Below are positions 19,943 through 27,408 of a stretch of DNA of 64,000 bases, piece by piece. Location of the stretch: positions 1-64,000 of the forward strand of contig JAJZRK010000001.1 in the NCBI GenBank assembly GCA_021802745.1. The letters run 5' to 3'. The position numbers and the translations under genes were made by a program. How positions within the stretch are numbered: the stretch's first letter is position 1; every line of letters starts with the position of its first letter. The notes beneath the pieces are model-generated. The model searched no databases. It had not been told where the DNA came from and saw nothing but the letters and a program-made list of their open reading frames with translations. This DNA is from a bacterium. GTDB lineage: Bacteria > Gemmatimonadota > Gemmatimonadetes > Gemmatimonadales > Gemmatimonadaceae.

Positions 19943-20695
19943 CTACGCCCCCGCGGAAGGCGGCGGGGCCGCCGTCTTGTGCGATGACGTGTCCGAGAGC
20001 ACGTCCGCTTCCTCTTCCGCCACCTCCCGGTCAATGGCGTCGCGCTCCGCCTTGTACCGCTCGTACCACTCGCGCGAGATCTCGCCCGCCAGCTCGCGGT
20101 TGCCCAGCCCGAACGAGAGCGCCAGCGCCAGCGCCAGCGCGCCGAAGATGATGGCGAACGCCGTCGTCACGATTTCGGTGGCGACGCCGAGTTCCTGCAG
20201 CGCCATGAAGACGGCGAGCAGCACGACGCCGCCCTTGCCGACGCGGGCGAGCGTCGGCCCGCCGTGCAGCGAGATCGTGCTCGCCCCAATCAGCCCGCCC
20301 ACGAATTCGCCCAGCACGATTCCGACGATGATGATGACCACCGCCGCCACGACGCTCGGGATGTACCCCACCAGCTCGCCGAAGAGCGACGCGAGGGAGT
20401 CGAGCCCGAGGGCGTTTGCGGCCAGCAGCAGCGCGCTGAACATCACCAGCCAGAACAGGAGGTTGGCGACGGCGAGCGTCGGGTTGAGGTGCGCACCGAC
20501 GCGGTCGAGCGGCACCACCCCGCCCTTCTTCAGCACGTCATTCAGGTGCAATCGGCGCAGCAGCCGCGCGGCGCCTTTCTGCACCAGCTTGGCCAGCAGG
20601 TAGCCGGCAAGGAGGACTACGGCCGCGCCGAACAGCGCCGGGATGTACTCCCAGAAGTCGGAGAAGCTGGCCTGGAGACGATCGAGGAAGTTCAC
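19943..20695 (-). CDS. Small-conductance mechanosensitive-channel-like membrane protein (conserved TM helix family)
   Basis: A 250-residue protein with about five membrane helices: IPALFGAAVVLLAGYLLAKL (residues 19-38), VANLLFWLVMFSALLLAANAL, VVAAVVIIIVGIVLGEFVGGL, a re-entrant-like VVLLAVFMALQELG, and AFAIIFGALALALALSFGLG. The repeated pattern 'helix-Gly-x-x-L-A-x-L-V' and the AFAIIFGALALALALSFGLGNRE ending are typical of the MscS-related 'conserved TM helix' proteins, which keep the pore-lining helix but lack the MscS beta-domain. The charged C-tail is cytoplasmic. An osmotic or stress role is inference. Confidence 0.78.
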   Translation of the reverse strand: MNFLDRLQASFSDFWEYIPALFGAAVVLLAGYLLAKLVQKGAARLLRRLHLNDVLKKGGVVPLDRVGAHLNPTLAVANLLFWLVMFSALLLAANALGLDSLASLFGELVGYIPSVVAAVVIIIVGIVLGEFVGGLIGASTISLHGGPTLARVGKGGVVLLAVFMALQELGVATEIVTTAFAIIFGALALALALSFGLGNRELAGEISREWYERYKAERDAIDREVAEEEADVLSDTSSHKTAAPPPSAGA

Positions 20696-20728
20696 GTCGA
20701 GGGACTCGATGAGGGTCCTCGTAATGTA

Positions 20729-21883
20729 CTAGAACGTGAACCGGGCGAGGGAATGGGAGCCCGGCACCCGGGCGGCGGCCAGCGCCAGCGCCTGCGGCGT
20801 GACGGTGAGGCGTTCGCTCAGGCGGCGTCCGGCATCTGGACGCGCCCCCATCCACCGTTCGACCATCCACACGCCGCCCGCCGCGCCGGCCGCGCCGAGC
20901 GCGGCGGTCACCGCGTTGAACCGATCGCTCGATCCCACCAGCACGGCCACGCCGCCTCCCATCAGCCCTCCGGCCACACCCGCCACGCCGACCAGTGCAC
21001 CTTCGCTGCGCGTATGGTCAATGCGCCGCACGAGCAGACGATCGCCGGCCACGAGGCCGGCGACGGCGCCTCCAAGCACGGCCAGCGTGCTCGTTTGGTG
21101 GCCGGGGTGGCCATTCGCCACGAAGGCCCCGCCCGCCGCTGCACCGATCAGGGAGCTGGTCCACAGGGCGTTCACATCACCCGCCGTCACATTGTAGCGC
21201 GCATACGTCCCATACATCGCGCCCAGCTGCATGCCCGCCAACGCCGCGCCGGCTCCCGCCGCCGCCCGCGCCCGGGCATTGCTGTAGTCGGCGTCGAGCG
21301 CGTACATCGTGCCGATCGTCAGGCCGGCCGTCATCTCGGCGCCGAAGACCGACGCCATGGCCGCGCCGGTGGTCAGTCGCCGGCCAAGGGTGAGCGCGCC
21401 CGTCGTGCCGAGGAGCGACCCGAAGAAGATGCCCGCGGCGTAGTCGTGCTTCCCCGTCATCGCGTACTGCGCGGCACCGCCGGCGGCGGCGACAAGGATT
21501 GGCGCACGCGTGGCGAGCAGTTCCATCGCCTCGGTGATGTGAATGTCCCGCGCAAGTTCGGCGGCGGCGAAGAAGCTGCCGCCCGCCATCACGAGGTAGG
21601 CCGCGGTGGCCGGCACCGGCCGGTCGGCCACCGTCGCCGCGAAGGCCGGCCCATACAGCGCGATGCCGAGGAGCGTCTGGTTGCGGACGAACGGCGTGCT
21701 GGTCAGGCGCGCCACCGCCGAAACGCCGGTGTCGCGCACGGGACGCGGCGACGGACGCGTGTCGGTGGGCGACGGGGCCCGGCGCGTGGAGTCGCGCAGG
21801 TCGGGACGCGGCTTCGGGACGCCGGAGGGTTCCTGCGCGACGAGAGGAGTCGCGAGGCAGAGAAGGAGGAGCAGGCGATGCAT
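20729..21883 (-). CDS. Gly/Ala-rich exported or membrane protein of unknown function
   Basis: A 384-residue protein with an N-terminal signal (MHRLLLLLCLATPLVAQ), a Pro/Arg-rich linker (20-55), then alternating Gly/Ala-rich hydrophobic segments separated by short charged loops (for example YAAGIFFGSLLGTTGALTLG and LVGVAGVAGGLMGGGVAVLVG). The hydrophobic stretches are weak and glycine-rich, so they may be membrane helices packed by Gly or a beta-rich outer-membrane structure; the sequence does not decide this. It begins with a signal peptide, which favours export. It is followed 33 bases later by the channel-like gene in the same direction. No family is recognised. Confidence 0.62.
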   Translation of the reverse strand: MHRLLLLLCLATPLVAQEPSGVPKPRPDLRDSTRRAPSPTDTRPSPRPVRDTGVSAVARLTSTPFVRNQTLLGIALYGPAFAATVADRPVPATAAYLVMAGGSFFAAAELARDIHITEAMELLATRAPILVAAAGGAAQYAMTGKHDYAAGIFFGSLLGTTGALTLGRRLTTGAAMASVFGAEMTAGLTIGTMYALDADYSNARARAAAGAGAALAGMQLGAMYGTYARYNVTAGDVNALWTSSLIGAAAGGAFVANGHPGHQTSTLAVLGGAVAGLVAGDRLLVRRIDHTRSEGALVGVAGVAGGLMGGGVAVLVGSSDRFNAVTAALGAAGAAGGVWMVERWMGARPDAGRRLSERLTVTPQALALAAARVPGSHSLARFTF

Positions 21884-21967
21884 GCGGGAGAGTTGGAGAG
21901 TCGTTCTAAGGACGGCTCAGACCGGCGGCGCGTTTCGGGGGACGAGGGTGTGGCCCACCCCCCGCCT

Positions 21968-22204
21968 TCAGTTCCTCGTTCCCCGCCGCACGTCGAACAT
22001 CACCGACCGCCGGCACTTGGGGCACATGAGCCACTCGCGCCGTCGCGCGTATCCGAGCCCGAAGCTCCCCCCGCCGATGGCGCGCGAGGTCATCGCGACA
22101 GCGCAACGCGGACACTCGACCGCCGCCCCCGCGGCGAACGCTTCTCGGAGGGTGCGCTGCTCCTCGTCCGTAAACTGCGCGCGCTCCTGGCCGGACGGAC
22201 TCAT
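21968..22204 (-). CDS. Small zinc-ribbon protein
   Basis: A 78-residue protein with two CxxC knuckles, CPRC (residues 31-34) and CPKC (62-65), that should bind one zinc ion. The N-terminus (FTDEEQRTLREAF) is a short helix. The start codon overlaps the stop of the alcohol dehydrogenase by 4 bases (ATGA), so translation is coupled. Such stand-alone zinc ribbons bind nucleic acid or partners, but no specific role can be inferred. Confidence 0.72.
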   Translation of the reverse strand: MSPSGQERAQFTDEEQRTLREAFAAGAAVECPRCAVAMTSRAIGGGSFGLGYARRREWLMCPKCRRSVMFDVRRGTRN

Positions 22205-23241
22205 GCGCCGATGCGCAGCACGATCTTGCCGAACTGGGCGCCAGCCTGCAGACGCTCCAGCGCCTCGCGGCCGCGCTCCAGCGGGAACGTGGAATCCACG
22301 GGAAGCGCCAGCCGCCCCGCCACCAGTTCGCCGACGACCGCGTCAAAATCCGCGTCGTTGCCCATCGTGGACCCAAGCAGGCTCCACTGGTTCCAGTACA
22401 GACGGCGCACATCGGTCTGCAGCGTGTGCCCCGACGTGCCGCCGCACGTCACCAACCGTCCGGCGCGGCCGAGGGCGCCGAGCGACTGCTCCCACGTGGC
22501 GGCGCCCACGCTGTCCACCACCACGTTCACGCCCCGCTTGCCGGTGCGGGCGCGCACCTCGCGGCCCACGTCAATGCCCGTGTGGTTGATCACCTCGTCG
22601 GCGCCCATGGCGCGCGCGCGGGCGAGCTTCTCGTCCGACCCGGACGTCACCCAGACGCGCGCTCCGCGCGCCTTGGCAAACAGCAGCGCCGCCTGGGCCA
22701 CGCCGCCGCCGATTCCCCAGATCAGCACCTCATCGCCGGCCTTCACCTGCGCCCGCGTGACGATCATCCGCCACGCCGTCATCGCGGCCAGGCCGAATGC
22801 CGACGCGGCCGCGTCGCCCACGCTCGGCGGAATCGCCCGCACGTTGGCGGCGGGAACGACCAGTTCGTCGGCGAATGTGCCGGGGAGATGCTCGCCGAGC
22901 ACGCGAAACTTCACGCACAACGGCTGCTCGCCCGCATTGCAGTACTCGCAGTCTCGGCACGACAGGCCCGGATTCACCACCACCCGGTCACCCGGCCGCA
23001 CCGACGTGACGTCAGCGGAAACCTCGGACACGATGCCCCACCCGTCGGCGCCAATCACCCACCGGGGAGTGACGCGCATGCCCGGGAGTCCGCGGATCGT
23101 CCACAGGTCGAGATGGTTCAGCGGAGCCGCCTGCATGCGCAGCCGCACCATCCCCGCGCCGGTCAGCACCGGCGGGGAGATGTCGCTCCGGAACTCGACG
23201 CAGTCGAGCGAGCCGGTGGCGGAGATCGTCAGGGCGCGCAT
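22201..23241 (-). CDS. Zinc-containing alcohol dehydrogenase / quinone oxidoreductase (MDR superfamily)
   Basis: A 346-residue oxidoreductase. The frame is open 162 bases further upstream, but the ATG at 23241 gives the standard MRALTI N-terminus. It has the GroES-like domain with APLNHLDLWTIRGLPG, the catalytic zinc region, a structural-zinc cluster CRDCEYCNAGEQPLC, and the Rossmann domain with IWGIGGGVAQAAL and VVDSVGAATW. These match MDR alcohol dehydrogenases that oxidise or reduce with NAD(P)H. The substrate is unknown. It is divergent from the E2 gene at 23463; the shared 221-base region contains TCGAATATATTAGC at about 23354-23367, a likely promoter for one or both. Confidence 0.88.
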   Translation of the reverse strand: MRALTISATGSLDCVEFRSDISPPVLTGAGMVRLRMQAAPLNHLDLWTIRGLPGMRVTPRWVIGADGWGIVSEVSADVTSVRPGDRVVVNPGLSCRDCEYCNAGEQPLCVKFRVLGEHLPGTFADELVVPAANVRAIPPSVGDAAASAFGLAAMTAWRMIVTRAQVKAGDEVLIWGIGGGVAQAALLFAKARGARVWVTSGSDEKLARARAMGADEVINHTGIDVGREVRARTGKRGVNVVVDSVGAATWEQSLGALGRAGRLVTCGGTSGHTLQTDVRRLYWNQWSLLGSTMGNDADFDAVVGELVAGRLALPVDSTFPLERGREALERLQAGAQFGKIVLRIGA

Positions 23242-23414
23242 GAAGGGCAGAGGTGCGATGGGAGACGTGACATGCGAGATCTGTGATGGAAGGCGGGCGT
23301 CGAAGGCCTGCGTGACGAGGCGAACGCGTCCGCGACACGCCGTCGCGGGACTCGTCGAATATATTAGCTTGATGCCGTGATCAGGTTCGCGGGCCCCGCT
23401 CACGCGGTCTCGCG

Positions 23415-23456
23415 TCTCTCATCTCCCGTCTCCCGTCTCCCGTCTCCCGTCTGCAG
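23415..23456. repeat. CCGTCTC heptad tandem repeat
   Basis: Four or more head-to-tail copies of CCGTCTC, with one ATCTC variant, lie a few bases before the E2 start codon at 23463. The tract is pyrimidine-only on the plus strand over roughly 40 bases. It occupies the place where the 5' leader and ribosome-binding site of the E2 gene would be, and no Shine-Dalgarno is visible in it. Confidence 0.75.
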
Positions 23457-23462
23457 TCCTCC

Positions 23463-24773
23463 ATGCTCATCCGCGTTCCCCCCCTCGGCGAGTCCATCAC
23501 CGAAGCGACGATCTCCCGCTGGCTCCGGCGCGAGGGCGAGGCCGTCAACGTCGGTGACACGCTGGTCGAACTCGAAACAGACAAGATCACGGTCGAGGTG
23601 CCGGCCGCAAAGGCGGGCGTGCTCGGCCGCCGCAGCAAGCTCGAAGGGGACGTGGTCAAGGTGGACGAAGTGCTCGGCGATCTCGAGGAAGGGGACGCTG
23701 CCGTGGCCGCACCGGCCGCTGCCGCTGCACCAGCCCCCACCCTCGCCCCCTCGACGCCCGCCAGCGAGGTCCGCGCAGCGCCGAGCGCCACGCGCCTTGC
23801 CGCGGAGACCGGCGTGGATCTCGGGACGGTCACCGGCACGGGGCGCGGCGGCGTGGTGAGCAAGCCCGACGTCATTGCCGCGATGAGTGCGCCAACGCCG
23901 GCACGGCCCATGCCCGCCGCGCCGGCGGTTGCCGCCATAGCTCCGCCAGCGCCGGTGCCCGCCGCAGCCGCTGCACCGGCCGTGCCGGTCACGGTGCCCT
24001 CGGGTGCGCCGGTCGTTGCCGCAACACCCGGTGTCCCCGCTCCGTCCACCGCATCTGGCGTCGGCGGACCCGCCACCGCGCGCGAGTCTCGCGAGAAGAT
24101 GACGACGCGCCGCAAGCGCATCGCCGAGAACTTGCTGCAGGCGCAGCACGCGACGGCGCACCTGACGACCTTCAACGAGGTTGACATGAGCGCCATCACG
24201 GCGCTCCGCGAACGGATGAAGGAGAAGGTCGAGAAGGAGCACGGCCTGAAGCTCAGCTTCATGCCCTTCTTCGCGAAAGCGACGTGCCTGGCGCTCAAGA
24301 CCTTCCCGACGGTGAACGCGCAGATTGACGGCGACGAGATCCTCTACAAGCACTACGTGAACCTCGGCATCGCGGTGGCCAGCGACGCCGGGCTCGTGGT
24401 GCCCAACGTGAAGGATGCCGACCGCAAGTCCATCCTCGACATCCAGCGCGACATCGCCGCACTCGCCAAGAAGGCGCGCGACGGCAAGCTGACGATGGAG
24501 GACCTCACCGGCGGCTCGTTCACGATCACCAACGGCGGCGTCTTCGGCTCGCTCATCTCGACGCCGATCATCAACTTCCCGCAGGTGGCGATCCTCGGCC
24601 TGCACAAGACGCAGGACCGGCCGGTCGCGGTGAACGGGAAGGTCGAGATTCGCCCGATGATGTATGTGGCGCTCTCCTACGACCACCGCATCATTGACGG
24701 CCAGCAGGCGGTGCTCTTCGTCATCCGGCTCAAGGAGCTGCTGGAAGATCCGGCGACGATGCTGATCGACTGA
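23463..24773 (+). CDS. sucB: Dihydrolipoamide succinyltransferase, E2 of 2-oxoglutarate dehydrogenase
   Basis: A 436-residue E2 core protein. The lipoyl domain (1-78) has the lipoylated Lys41 in ELETDKITVEV; the E3-binding domain is at about 105-140 (PSATRLAAETGVDLGTVTG); Ala/Pro linkers separate the parts; and the catalytic domain (210-436) ends with the transferase motif YDHRIIDG (His408, Asp412). LGESITEATISRWLRREGE and IADTIEDD-free catalytic features favour the succinyl (OdhB/SucB) type over the acetyl type, though a branched-chain E2 is possible. The partner E3 lies immediately downstream; E1 (sucA) is not in the window. A hairpin follows the stop. Confidence 0.92.
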   Translation: MLIRVPPLGESITEATISRWLRREGEAVNVGDTLVELETDKITVEVPAAKAGVLGRRSKLEGDVVKVDEVLGDLEEGDAAVAAPAAAAAPAPTLAPSTPASEVRAAPSATRLAAETGVDLGTVTGTGRGGVVSKPDVIAAMSAPTPARPMPAAPAVAAIAPPAPVPAAAAAPAVPVTVPSGAPVVAATPGVPAPSTASGVGGPATARESREKMTTRRKRIAENLLQAQHATAHLTTFNEVDMSAITALRERMKEKVEKEHGLKLSFMPFFAKATCLALKTFPTVNAQIDGDEILYKHYVNLGIAVASDAGLVVPNVKDADRKSILDIQRDIAALAKKARDGKLTMEDLTGGSFTITNGGVFGSLISTPIINFPQVAILGLHKTQDRPVAVNGKVEIRPMMYVALSYDHRIIDGQQAVLFVIRLKELLEDPATMLID

Positions 24774-24795
24774 CGCCTCCGACGTCCGCAGGAAG

Positions 24796-24818
24796 GGCCG
24801 CGCTTCCGCGCGGCCTTT
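24796..24818 (+). terminator. Hairpin terminator or attenuator after sucB
   Basis: GGCCGCGC (24796-24803) pairs with 24808-24815 around a TTCC loop and is followed by TTT. AA before the left arm extends pairing with these T residues. It lies 23 bases after the sucB stop and may reduce read-through into lpdA, which then has its own promoter (CATAGAT at about 24893). Confidence 0.7.
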
Positions 24819-24924
24819 CGTCATTAATTGTCACTGGCGGCGCGCGGTTCGTGCGAGGTTGCGGCTCGCCGCCTCATCGCAATACCCGATCGCATAGATT
24901 TCAGGGACTCCAACTCCGATCCCA

Positions 24925-26331
24925 GTGACCGACAATTTCTCTCCTGACGTGCTCGTCATTGGCGGCGGCCCCGGCGGCTACGTCGCCTCGATCCGCGCCG
25001 CGCAGCTGGGCTTCTCCACCGTCTGCGTGGAGATGGACCGCACCCTCGGCGGCACGTGCGTGAACGTCGGCTGCATTCCGTCCAAGGCGCTGCTGAGTTC
25101 GTCAGAGCACCTGGAGTTTGCCCGGCTGCACGCCGCCGAGCACGGCATCCACTATGAGGGCGTCTCGTTCGACCTCGACCGGATGATGAAGCGCAAGGAC
25201 GACGTCGTCAGCCAGAATACCAAGGGCGTCGAGTTCCTCTTCAAGAAGAATAAGGTCACCTGGGCGAAGGGCTTCGGCACGCTCAAGTCGGGCAACGTCG
25301 TTGAAGTGAAGGCCAACGACGGCACGGTGACCACCTACACGCCGAAGCACGTCATCCTCGCCACGGGCTCCGTCCCTGTTGAGCTGCCGTTCCTCAAGTT
25401 CGACGAGGAGCGCATCGTCTCGAACATCGGCGCGCTCAAGCTGCACGAGGTGCCGCAGCATCTCATCGTCATCGGCGGCGGCGTTATCGGCCTCGAGCTC
25501 GGTTCGGTCTGGCGCCGGCTTGGCGCCAAGGTGACGGTGATCGAGTTCATGCCGACGATCCTCCCCGGCAACGACGACGACATCACCAAGGAGGCGACGC
25601 GGATCTTCAAGAAGCAGGGCATGGAGATCCACGCCGCCACCAAGGTGACCGGTGGCCGACGCGACGGAGACCAGGTGATCGTCGAGGTCGAGGAGAACGG
25701 CACGCCGGCGACGTTCACCGCCGACTGCGTGCTGGTCTCGATCGGCCGCAAGCCGGCGCTCTACGGCGTGGACGCGTCGGCGCTCGGCCTCGCGCTCGGC
25801 GCGCGCGGCGAGATCACGGTGGACGACCAGATGCGCACCAACCTGCCGAACGTCTTTGCCATCGGCGACGCGGTGGGCGGCAAGCTGTTGGCGCACAAGG
25901 CGGAGGAGGAAGGCGTGATTGCGGCCGAGGTGATTGCCGGTCGCAAGGTGCACATGCACTACCACAACATGCCGGGCGTGGTCTACACCTGGCCCGAGAT
26001 CGCGACCTGCGGCCTGACCGAAGCCGAGGCCAAGGCCCGTGGCCGCCCGTACGGCGTGGGCAAGTTTCCCTTCTCCGCCAACGGACGCGCCCGCTCGATG
26101 GCCGAGACGAACGGCTTCGTGAAGTTCATCGTGGACGCCAACACCGACGAGATCCTCGGCTGCCACATGATCGGGGCCAACGTCAGCGACCTGCTGAGCG
26201 AAGTGGTGCTGGCCATGGAGTACCGGGGAACGGCCGAGGACATAGGCGTCACCGTGCACAGCCATCCAACGCTCAGCGAGGTCGTCAAAGAAGCAGCGCT
26301 GGCGGCGCTCGGGCGGGCCATACACATCTAG
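24925..26331 (+). CDS. lpdA: Dihydrolipoyl dehydrogenase (E3)
   Basis: A 468-residue FAD/NAD flavoprotein that reoxidises dihydrolipoamide on E2. The start is a GTG (24925). The FAD Rossmann motif GGGPGGYV is at 13-20, the redox disulfide is Cys45-Cys50 in GGTCVNVGCIPSK, the NAD motif GGGVIGLELGSVW is near 185, the second FAD motif is NVFAIGDAVGG, and the C-terminal HSHPTLSEV carries the catalytic His-Glu pair used by the other subunit. Length is normal. It follows sucB by 151 bases. Its stop codon touches the first base of the long 11-mer hairpin at 26331. Confidence 0.96.
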   Translation: MTDNFSPDVLVIGGGPGGYVASIRAAQLGFSTVCVEMDRTLGGTCVNVGCIPSKALLSSSEHLEFARLHAAEHGIHYEGVSFDLDRMMKRKDDVVSQNTKGVEFLFKKNKVTWAKGFGTLKSGNVVEVKANDGTVTTYTPKHVILATGSVPVELPFLKFDEERIVSNIGALKLHEVPQHLIVIGGGVIGLELGSVWRRLGAKVTVIEFMPTILPGNDDDITKEATRIFKKQGMEIHAATKVTGGRRDGDQVIVEVEENGTPATFTADCVLVSIGRKPALYGVDASALGLALGARGEITVDDQMRTNLPNVFAIGDAVGGKLLAHKAEEEGVIAAEVIAGRKVHMHYHNMPGVVYTWPEIATCGLTEAEAKARGRPYGVGKFPFSANGRARSMAETNGFVKFIVDANTDEILGCHMIGANVSDLLSEVVLAMEYRGTAEDIGVTVHSHPTLSEVVKEAALAALGRAIHI

Positions 26332-26450
26332 AAAGAGAAACTACAGACAAACAACAGAGAGACAACAGAAAGACAACAGAGGTGTCCCGTGAGTCGTGGG
26401 CACCTCTGTTGTCTTTCTGTTGTTTGTCTGTTGTCTCTCTGTTGTCTTTC
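26331..26450. repeat. Hairpin A: inverted array of 11-bp repeats between convergent stops
   Basis: The left arm is made of consecutive 11-base units (GAAACTACAGA, CAAACAACAGA, GAGACAACAGA, AAGACAACAGA); the right arm is the same type of array in reverse complement. The inner 23 bases (26362-26384 with 26401-26423) pair perfectly around a 16-base loop. The left arm is purine-rich and the element is far lower in GC than its surroundings. It fills exactly the space between the lpdA stop (26331) and the DinB stop (26451), so it probably acts as a bidirectional terminator or 3'-end structure. Confidence 0.88.
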
Positions 26451-26978
26451 TTACACTCCGTACCGATCCTTGAGCACGTTCGCATGATGCAACGCGTGCC
26501 CAGCGGTGATCCACGCGAGCCCACGCACGCTCACTTCCTTGCCGCTCGCGGTGCCGCGGCGGGTCCAGGCGGCCTCGGGGAGCCAGCGCAGCAGCGCCAG
26601 CGAGGCGCCGCGCACGGCGGCGAACTCGCCGAGGAGCGTCTCGAGCGGGCGGGCGTTGGCCTCGCAAAGCGCCGCGTAGGCATTCTCGTCGAACGCGGCG
26701 AGCGGGGTGACGTCGCCGCGCCCGATGCGCAGCGCCCGGTACGTGAAGATCCGCTCGGCGTCGGTGATATGGCAGATGACTTCCTTCACCGTCCACTTGC
26801 CGGGCGCGTACGCCGCCAGCGCCCGCGCATCGGTGAGGTGCTTGAGCCGGGCCAGCAGCGATTCTCCCTGCTCGCCGAGGGTGCGAATGACGTCGCCGTC
26901 GGGGACGGCGGCGACGTAGCCGCTGTAGAACGGTGCGAATTCGTCGGCGCCAGGGCGCACGGTTGCAGCGATGCTCAT
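26451..26978 (-). CDS. DinB family protein (DUF664/DinB_2-like)
   Basis: A 175-residue four-helix-bundle protein. The start at 26978 has AGGGGGA about 5 bases upstream and gives the family's N-terminus; the frame is open further upstream but lacks conservation. Metal-binding histidines are visible in VICHITDAERIFTYRAL and TAGHALHHANVLKDRYG, the usual DinB spacing for a bound metal ion. Members include thiol transferases and many uncharacterised proteins; the namesake is damage-inducible, but the function of this group is not established. The stop codon touches hairpin A. Together with hairpin B at 27288 the gene and its upstream region are bracketed by the two 11-mer elements. Confidence 0.85.
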   Translation of the reverse strand: MSIAATVRPGADEFAPFYSGYVAAVPDGDVIRTLGEQGESLLARLKHLTDARALAAYAPGKWTVKEVICHITDAERIFTYRALRIGRGDVTPLAAFDENAYAALCEANARPLETLLGEFAAVRGASLALLRWLPEAAWTRRGTASGKEVSVRGLAWITAGHALHHANVLKDRYGV

Positions 26979-27171
26979 CCAAATCCCCCTGTGAATTGCC
27001 ACTTTTGCGGAAAAGTCGGGCTGTAAGGGTTTCGTGAGGAATTGCCTCACAAACTTTCCATAATTGCACCCCATTCCGCGAGGGTTCCCCAGAACTGACA
27101 TTCCCTCTGCGATCGGGAGCGCGCTGAACATATGCGGCGACGCACCGGTGGAAAACATAGCAGGTAACGCA
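26979..27171. other. Non-coding region upstream of the DinB gene
   Basis: No gene is seen here. It contains small inverted repeats: ACTTTT-gcgg-AAAAGT (27001-27016) and GTGAGG-aattg-CCTCAC (27034-27050). On the minus strand TGCTATGTT (about 27150-27160) resembles an extended -10 and could start the DinB transcript, giving a leader of roughly 170 bases that would carry these hairpins. Confidence 0.5.
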
Positions 27172-27275
27172 GGGTCGCTTCGAGCGACCCAGCGTGTCGC
27201 GGTAGGCACAGCGGGGGGCGCGTACAGTGCGCCGGGGGGCCGTCACTGGCTCGTTCACCGCTGACCTACCGCGAC
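27172..27275. ncRNA. Candidate structured RNA (unassigned)
   Basis: The segment is dense in nested perfect inverted repeats. GGGTCGCT-tcg-AGCGACCC forms an 8-bp hairpin (27172-27190). Next, GTCGCGGTAGG (27196-27206) pairs with CCTACCGCGAC (27265-27275), inside which CAGCGG (27209-27214) pairs with CCGCTG (27258-27263). Inside that, GGCGC-gtacagt-GCGCC (27217-27233) and GCC-gtcact-GGC (27239-27250) can form, giving a three-way junction of about 80 bases. It is not a tRNA by shape. Strand and expression are unknown. Compact terminal pairing and lack of any ORF suggest an RNA gene, a cis-regulatory leader or a mobile-element end. Confidence 0.4.
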
Positions 27276-27287
27276 TCGTTAAGGGCA

Positions 27288-27403
27288 GAGAGACAATAGA
27301 AAGACAACAGAGAAACTACAGAGAGACAACAGACGCCGCGCACAGAGCGCCGTCCTGTTGTCTCTCTGTAGTTTCTCTGTTGTTTCTCTGTTGTCTGTCT
27401 CTC
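27288..27403. repeat. Hairpin B: second inverted array of 11-bp repeats
   Basis: It is built from the same 11-base units as hairpin A (GAGACAATAGA, AAGACAACAGA, GAAACTACAGA, GAGACAACAGA). The inner 29 bases (27304-27332 with 27355-27383) pair perfectly around a 22-base loop. It ends 5 bases before the stop of the minus-strand glycosidase gene (27409). As in hairpin A, the plus-strand left arm is purine-rich. Confidence 0.88.
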
Positions 27404-27408
27404 AACAC

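Noticed and set aside
20264..23380. Plus-strand ORF of 1038 codons
   Set aside because: It runs antisense to the channel-like, Gly-rich, zinc-ribbon and dehydrogenase genes, all of which have conserved motifs on the minus strand.
27196..27275. tRNA gene
   Set aside because: The folded region has an 11-bp outer stem and no T-loop GGTTCGAATCC, anticodon arm or CCA-type end.
26331..27403. CRISPR array
   Set aside because: The repeats are 11-base units without spacers, form inverted arms and have no cas genes nearby.
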